A DNA stretch of 64,000 nt from Microbacterium hydrocarbonoxydans (GTDB taxonomy: Bacteria > Actinomycetota > Actinomycetes > Actinomycetales > Microbacteriaceae), in contig NZ_JAAKXW010000002.1 in the NCBI RefSeq assembly GCF_011752045.1, forward strand, positions 310,001 to 374,000. The letters are read 5' to 3'. The notes under the pieces are model-generated. The model did not search any database. It was not told where the DNA came from and saw only the letters and a list, made by a program, of their open reading frames with translations. The position numbers and the translations under genes are program-made. Shown here piece by piece: positions 61,147-64,000 of this stretch; within the stretch, counting starts at the first letter, position 1; the number at the start of each line of letters is the position of its first letter.

Positions 61147-61176
61147 GATGTATCACGGCGCGCTTCCGGAGGTCAA
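61147..61176 (-). promoter_or_regulatory. Candidate promoter of the purine operon; region 61039-61359
   Basis: On the minus strand TTGACC (61176-61171), an 18-nt spacer and TACATC (61152-61147) give a leader of about 100 nt before the deaminase start. The 321-nt gap 61039-61359 also holds the leaderless -10 of the MFS gene, TACCAT (61348-61353). A short open frame near 61148-61336 lacks support. No purine riboswitch was recognised. Confidence 0.35.
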
Positions 61177-61359
61177 CAACTTCTTCCGAGAACCGGACTG
61201 CTTATTCCATGAAGCGAAATTGACGCGCTTGGGCCGGTGCGGGCGGATGCTCCGGCACCAACCAGCAGGAATGACGGATGATGCCCCGCGCGCTCATGTC
61301 GATGACGGATCACCGTCAATTCCGGACCGGGACTGAGCGAGCACCCCTACCATCGGCTC

Positions 61360-62697
61360 ATGACCGCCCTCTCCCGCCGCACCCGGGCCGGCTACGCGCT
61401 CGGCGGCATCGCCTCCGGCACCTACGGCACGGTCCCCGGCCTCATCCTCATGCCCTTCCTCACCGACCTCCTCGGCGTCGAAGCGGCGATCGCCGGGATG
61501 ATCGTGTTCGCACCGAAGGCCTGGGACTTCTTCCTCAACCCGATCGCCGGGCGGCTCAGCGATCGCTCCCGGCATCCGCACGACCGCCGGCGCCCGTTCA
61601 TCCTGCGCGCCGGCATCCTGCTCGCCCTGGCGTTCCTGGCGATGTTCTTCGGCCCCACCGCTCCCCCGGTGGCCGCCGCGCTGTGGGTGCTGGCGCTCTT
61701 CCTCGCCTCGGCGACCGTGTACGCCTTCTTCCAGGTGCCGTATCTGGCGATGTCGGCGGAGATCACCGACGACTACTCCGAGCGCACCCGGCTCATCACC
61801 TGGCGGGTCATCGTGTTCACCCTCGCGATCCTCGTCTCGGGCGCGACCGCGCCGGCACTCGTCGAGGCGGTGGGCGGCGTCGGCGGATACCGGATCATGG
61901 CGGGCGCCATGGCCGTGCTCATCCTCGTCGGCGCCTTCGGGGTGTGGTGGGGCACCCGGCGCGTGGCGCTGACCCGCACCGAGGTCGCCGGCGGGCGCCT
62001 GTTCGGCCAGCTCGCGATCGTGCTGCGCGACCGCGATGCCCGCACGCTGATCGTCTCGTTCGTGCTGCAGGCCGTCGCGATCGGCATGGTCCTCGGCGGG
62101 GTCGTCTACGTGGCCCGCCATGTGGTGCACGACCCGGGCGTCGCGACGGTCGCGTTCCTGTGCTTCGTCGCCCCGGCCGTCGTCCTCACCCCGGCCTGGT
62201 CGGCGCTGGGCCGCCGCATCGGCAAGAAGGGCGGCTTCGCGGTCGCGACCCTCGTGATGACCGCGGGCCTCGTCGCCCTGCTCTCGGCGCGCACCGGCGA
62301 TCCCGTGCCGATGCTGATCGCCTCGGGTGTCGTCGGCGTCGGTTACGCAGGCGCACAGCTGTTCCCGCTCGCGATGCTGCCCGACCTCGCCGCGGAGGAC
62401 GCGAAGCGCACCGGCACCAACCGGATCGGCATGATCTCAGGCGTCTGGTCGGGCTTCGAGCTGCTCGGGTATGCCCTGGGCCCGGCGGTGCTGGGTCTCG
62501 TGCTCAGCATCGGCGGCTACGTCGCGACGACCGGCGCGGAGGTGGTGCAGTCGGACGCCGCGCAGTGGGCCATCGTGCTGGGCGTCTCGGTCATCCCCGC
62601 CGTGCTCTGCGCGATCAGCCTCGTGCCGCTGTCGCGCTACCGCCTGGACGCGCGCCTGCGGGCCGAGGCGGCGACCGCGGGGAGGAGCCCCGCCTGA
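61360..62697 (+). CDS. MFS transporter, GPH (glycoside-pentoside-hexuronide) type
   Basis: 445 residues, 12 helices. The start YALGGIASGTYGTVPGLI and RLSDRSRHPHDRRRPFI are typical of the MFS_2/GPH family, which moves sugars with Na+ or H+. A WSGFELLGYALGP helix lies near the end. TACCAT (61348-61353) lies 6 nt before the ATG (leaderless). It stands alone, convergent with the Lrp gene 7 nt away. Confidence 0.9.
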   Translation: MTALSRRTRAGYALGGIASGTYGTVPGLILMPFLTDLLGVEAAIAGMIVFAPKAWDFFLNPIAGRLSDRSRHPHDRRRPFILRAGILLALAFLAMFFGPTAPPVAAALWVLALFLASATVYAFFQVPYLAMSAEITDDYSERTRLITWRVIVFTLAILVSGATAPALVEAVGGVGGYRIMAGAMAVLILVGAFGVWWGTRRVALTRTEVAGGRLFGQLAIVLRDRDARTLIVSFVLQAVAIGMVLGGVVYVARHVVHDPGVATVAFLCFVAPAVVLTPAWSALGRRIGKKGGFAVATLVMTAGLVALLSARTGDPVPMLIASGVVGVGYAGAQLFPLAMLPDLAAEDAKRTGTNRIGMISGVWSGFELLGYALGPAVLGLVLSIGGYVATTGAEVVQSDAAQWAIVLGVSVIPAVLCAISLVPLSRYRLDARLRAEAATAGRSPA

Positions 62698-62704
62698 CCG
62701 GCGC

Positions 62705-63697
62705 CTACCAGCGCAGCGGCACGCGACCCGCCGAGCGCCCTTCGGCATCGAGCAAGTGCCCGTTGCGCTTGATGCTGCGCAGCACGGTCCAGCGGTCGAC
62801 GACCTCCACGCCGTCACCCCACGCCTCCTCGATCGCCGGCAGGGCGGTGAGTGAGCGGGCGCGGACGCAGACGAACAGCGGCGCGCGACCGACGAGGATG
62901 CCGACGCGATGCGCCTCCGGCAGCCGTGCGGCGTGCCCGGCCGCGGCCTCGGCATCCGTCGCGCGCGCCCACAGCACGGCGCCACGCCGGTAGCCGGCAG
63001 CGGGCATCGCGACGTCGCAGCCGAGCCGGAGGAGCCCGGCTGCGACGGCGCGGTCGACCGTGCGCCGCGCGGTCGCCTCCGAGACGCCGAGCATCTTCGC
63101 CACGGAGGCGGCCGGCATCCGCGGGTCCTCGTCGAGGGCCTCGGCCAGCTCGGCGACGATGTCGGGCCGAGGCGCCCGCGCCTCGTCGGGGCGGTTCGGG
63201 TCCCGCAGGGCCCGCTGCTGCTGGCGTGAGAGCACGCGCAGCCGCCACCCGGAGTCCTCCGCGGTGATCGCGGCCGCCACGTCCATCCGCCGCACCCGGG
63301 CGCCGAGCGCGGCGATCTCGCGCACGCGCTCCCCGAGCTGGGCGAGCCCGCCGGAGGAGGCCACGAGCACGAGGCAGCCGGCCGAGGTCTCGTCCGCGCT
63401 CAGCACCCACGGCAGGGCGGAGACACGGTCGATCACGTCCGGCGTCGTGCGCGGATCGAGGAGCACGACGGCGACGTCCGTCGACGACGACCAGCGCTCC
63501 GGAGTCGGCCACGCGGTGAGCCACGCCGTCGACTCGTCGCGAAGCGCCTGCCAGTGTCGGGCGACGGTGGCCGCGTCCGCTCCGACGGCGGCGGCGACCC
63601 GCGTCCACGGGGCGCGGGCGTCGATCTGCAGCGCGTGCACGATGGCGAGGTCGAGCTCGCCGAGCATCCGGGCGTCGCCGTCGTCGAGTGGTGCCAT
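62705..63697 (-). CDS. Lrp/AsnC-family regulator with two DNA-binding domains
   Basis: 330 residues, double the usual Lrp length. A first helix-turn-helix (LDLAIVHALQIDARAPWTRV) and effector-like region are followed by a second (RMPAASVAKMLGVSEATARRTV) and a second sensor half. This tandem form is common in actinobacteria. TACGAT on the minus strand (63710-63705) lies 7 nt before the ATG. It is divergent from an M28-type peptidase and could regulate it. Confidence 0.9.
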   Translation of the reverse strand: MAPLDDGDARMLGELDLAIVHALQIDARAPWTRVAAAVGADAATVARHWQALRDESTAWLTAWPTPERWSSSTDVAVVLLDPRTTPDVIDRVSALPWVLSADETSAGCLVLVASSGGLAQLGERVREIAALGARVRRMDVAAAITAEDSGWRLRVLSRQQQRALRDPNRPDEARAPRPDIVAELAEALDEDPRMPAASVAKMLGVSEATARRTVDRAVAAGLLRLGCDVAMPAAGYRRGAVLWARATDAEAAAGHAARLPEAHRVGILVGRAPLFVCVRARSLTALPAIEEAWGDGVEVVDRWTVLRSIKRNGHLLDAEGRSAGRVPLRW

Positions 63698-63701
63698 GTG
63701 A

Positions 63702-63745
63702 CGAATCGTACGCATCAGAGCATCCGTACTGAAGGATTCGATGCG
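63702..63745. promoter_or_regulatory. Inverted repeats in the Lrp / peptidase gap
   Basis: CGAATC (63702-63707) and GATTCG (63735-63740), and CGCATC (63711-63716) and GATGCG (63740-63745), form two overlapping inverted repeats. They lie between divergent leaderless promoters and are candidate Lrp sites. Confidence 0.45.
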
Positions 63746-63785
63746 CATGGCGCGGCACAACCGCGGTCTCCCTAGCCTCGAGGGC

Positions 63786-64000
63786 ATGAGCATGACCGAA
63801 GACGCGATCATGGCGACCATCGAGGATCTCGTCGCGATGGCGCCGCGGGCGACCGGCTCGCCGGGCGGCGCCGCGGCGGCCGGCTACGTCGAGCGGCGGT
63901 TCGCCGCGGCCGGGCTGACCACCGAGGTGCTCGAGGTCCCGTCGTTCTCCTGGCGGGCCGGCACCTGTGCGGTCAGCGTCGGGGGCGAATCCGTCGCCTG
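63786..64000 (+). CDS. M28-type peptidase, N-terminal part (3' end outside window)
   Basis: The visible 71 residues begin MSMTEDAIMATIEDLVAMAP and continue with RATGSPGGAAAAGYVERRF and GLTTEVLEVPSFSW. This N-terminal pattern (helix, APRATGSPGG, then an extended strand) is common to M28 zinc aminopeptidases and related M20/M28-fold hydrolases. The catalytic residues lie beyond the window. TAGCCT (63773-63778) is 7 nt before the ATG, supporting the start. Confidence 0.6.
   Translation, partial: MSMTEDAIMATIEDLVAMAPRATGSPGGAAAAGYVERRFAAAGLTTEVLEVPSFSWRAGTCAVSVGGESVA

Noticed and set aside
61148..61336. Short open frame in the gap before the GPH transporter
   Set aside because: No ribosome-binding site or leaderless hexamer, mixed composition, and it overlaps the predicted promoter of the purine operon.
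1..64000. tRNA, rRNA, prophage, insertion sequence
   Set aside because: No cloverleaf, rRNA core, transposase, integrase or phage structural gene was found by reading; short RNA genes could have been missed.

Overview
The window is high-GC DNA (about 70% by eye), densely coding, with many GTG starts and gene ends that overlap as ATGA, GTGA or TGATG. It has an actinobacterial MntR/DtxR-type metal regulon, DUF222-HNH proteins and leaderless promoters. It looks like the chromosome of a Microbacteriaceae actinobacterium, probably Microbacterium or a close relative. No rRNA, tRNA, CRISPR array, insertion sequence, prophage or replication origin was found.

Region 1 (1-13020). The end of a sensor kinase gene is followed by an almost complete type IV pilus set. 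pilB lies on the + strand. The rest is one minus-strand operon: pilA, two minor pilins, a large PilX-like protein, pilD, pilM, pilN, pilO, pilT, pilC, with most later genes overlapping at start and stop. Upstream lie a small secreted protein with its own promoter and terminator, and a DUF1992 gene.

Region 2 (13135-28782). This holds a DUF222-HNH endonuclease, a MATE exporter, a membrane protein with a 24-nt tandem repeat, a NarL-type two-component pair, an SpoU-type RNA methylase and a small membrane-protein gene split by an in-frame TAG. Next come a manganese/zinc ABC importer behind a DtxR-type box, the matching DtxR/MntR regulator, a NagD-like phosphatase, small genes, and a minus-strand pyrE-ROK kinase-anmK operon.

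Region 3 (28817-45987). This holds glcG and malate synthase G, a D-amino-acid/glycine oxidase, exonuclease III, a Cof-type phosphatase, a cyclase, a secreted protein with six CNA-B-like repeats, a VOC-HxlR-reductase operon with two operators, a second NarL-type pair, a BenE transporter, an unknown membrane protein, and an ABC-2 exporter pair.

Region 4 (46006-64000). This holds a LacI-controlled MFS/GH3 sugar operon, putA with a divergent LysR gene, a YtcJ-like amidohydrolase with a divergent TetR gene, a nitroreductase, a purine permease with 8-oxoguanine deaminase, a GPH-type transporter, a double-domain Lrp regulator and the start of an M28-type peptidase.

Four features run across the genes. 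(i) The heptamer GGATGCC/GGCATCC occurs about 120 times by hand count, against about 15 expected from composition. (ii) At least 17 genes have TANNNT exactly 6-7 nt before the start codon, which predicts leaderless mRNAs. (iii) Three successive roomy convergent junctions carry a 40-nt palindrome inside repeated half-arms, with a conserved outer arm and a variable core. (iv) A type IV pilus with a large beta-solenoid-like PilX protein sits in a Gram-positive genome, so the iterated heptamer could be an uptake or chromosome-organising signal. That last link is inference only.
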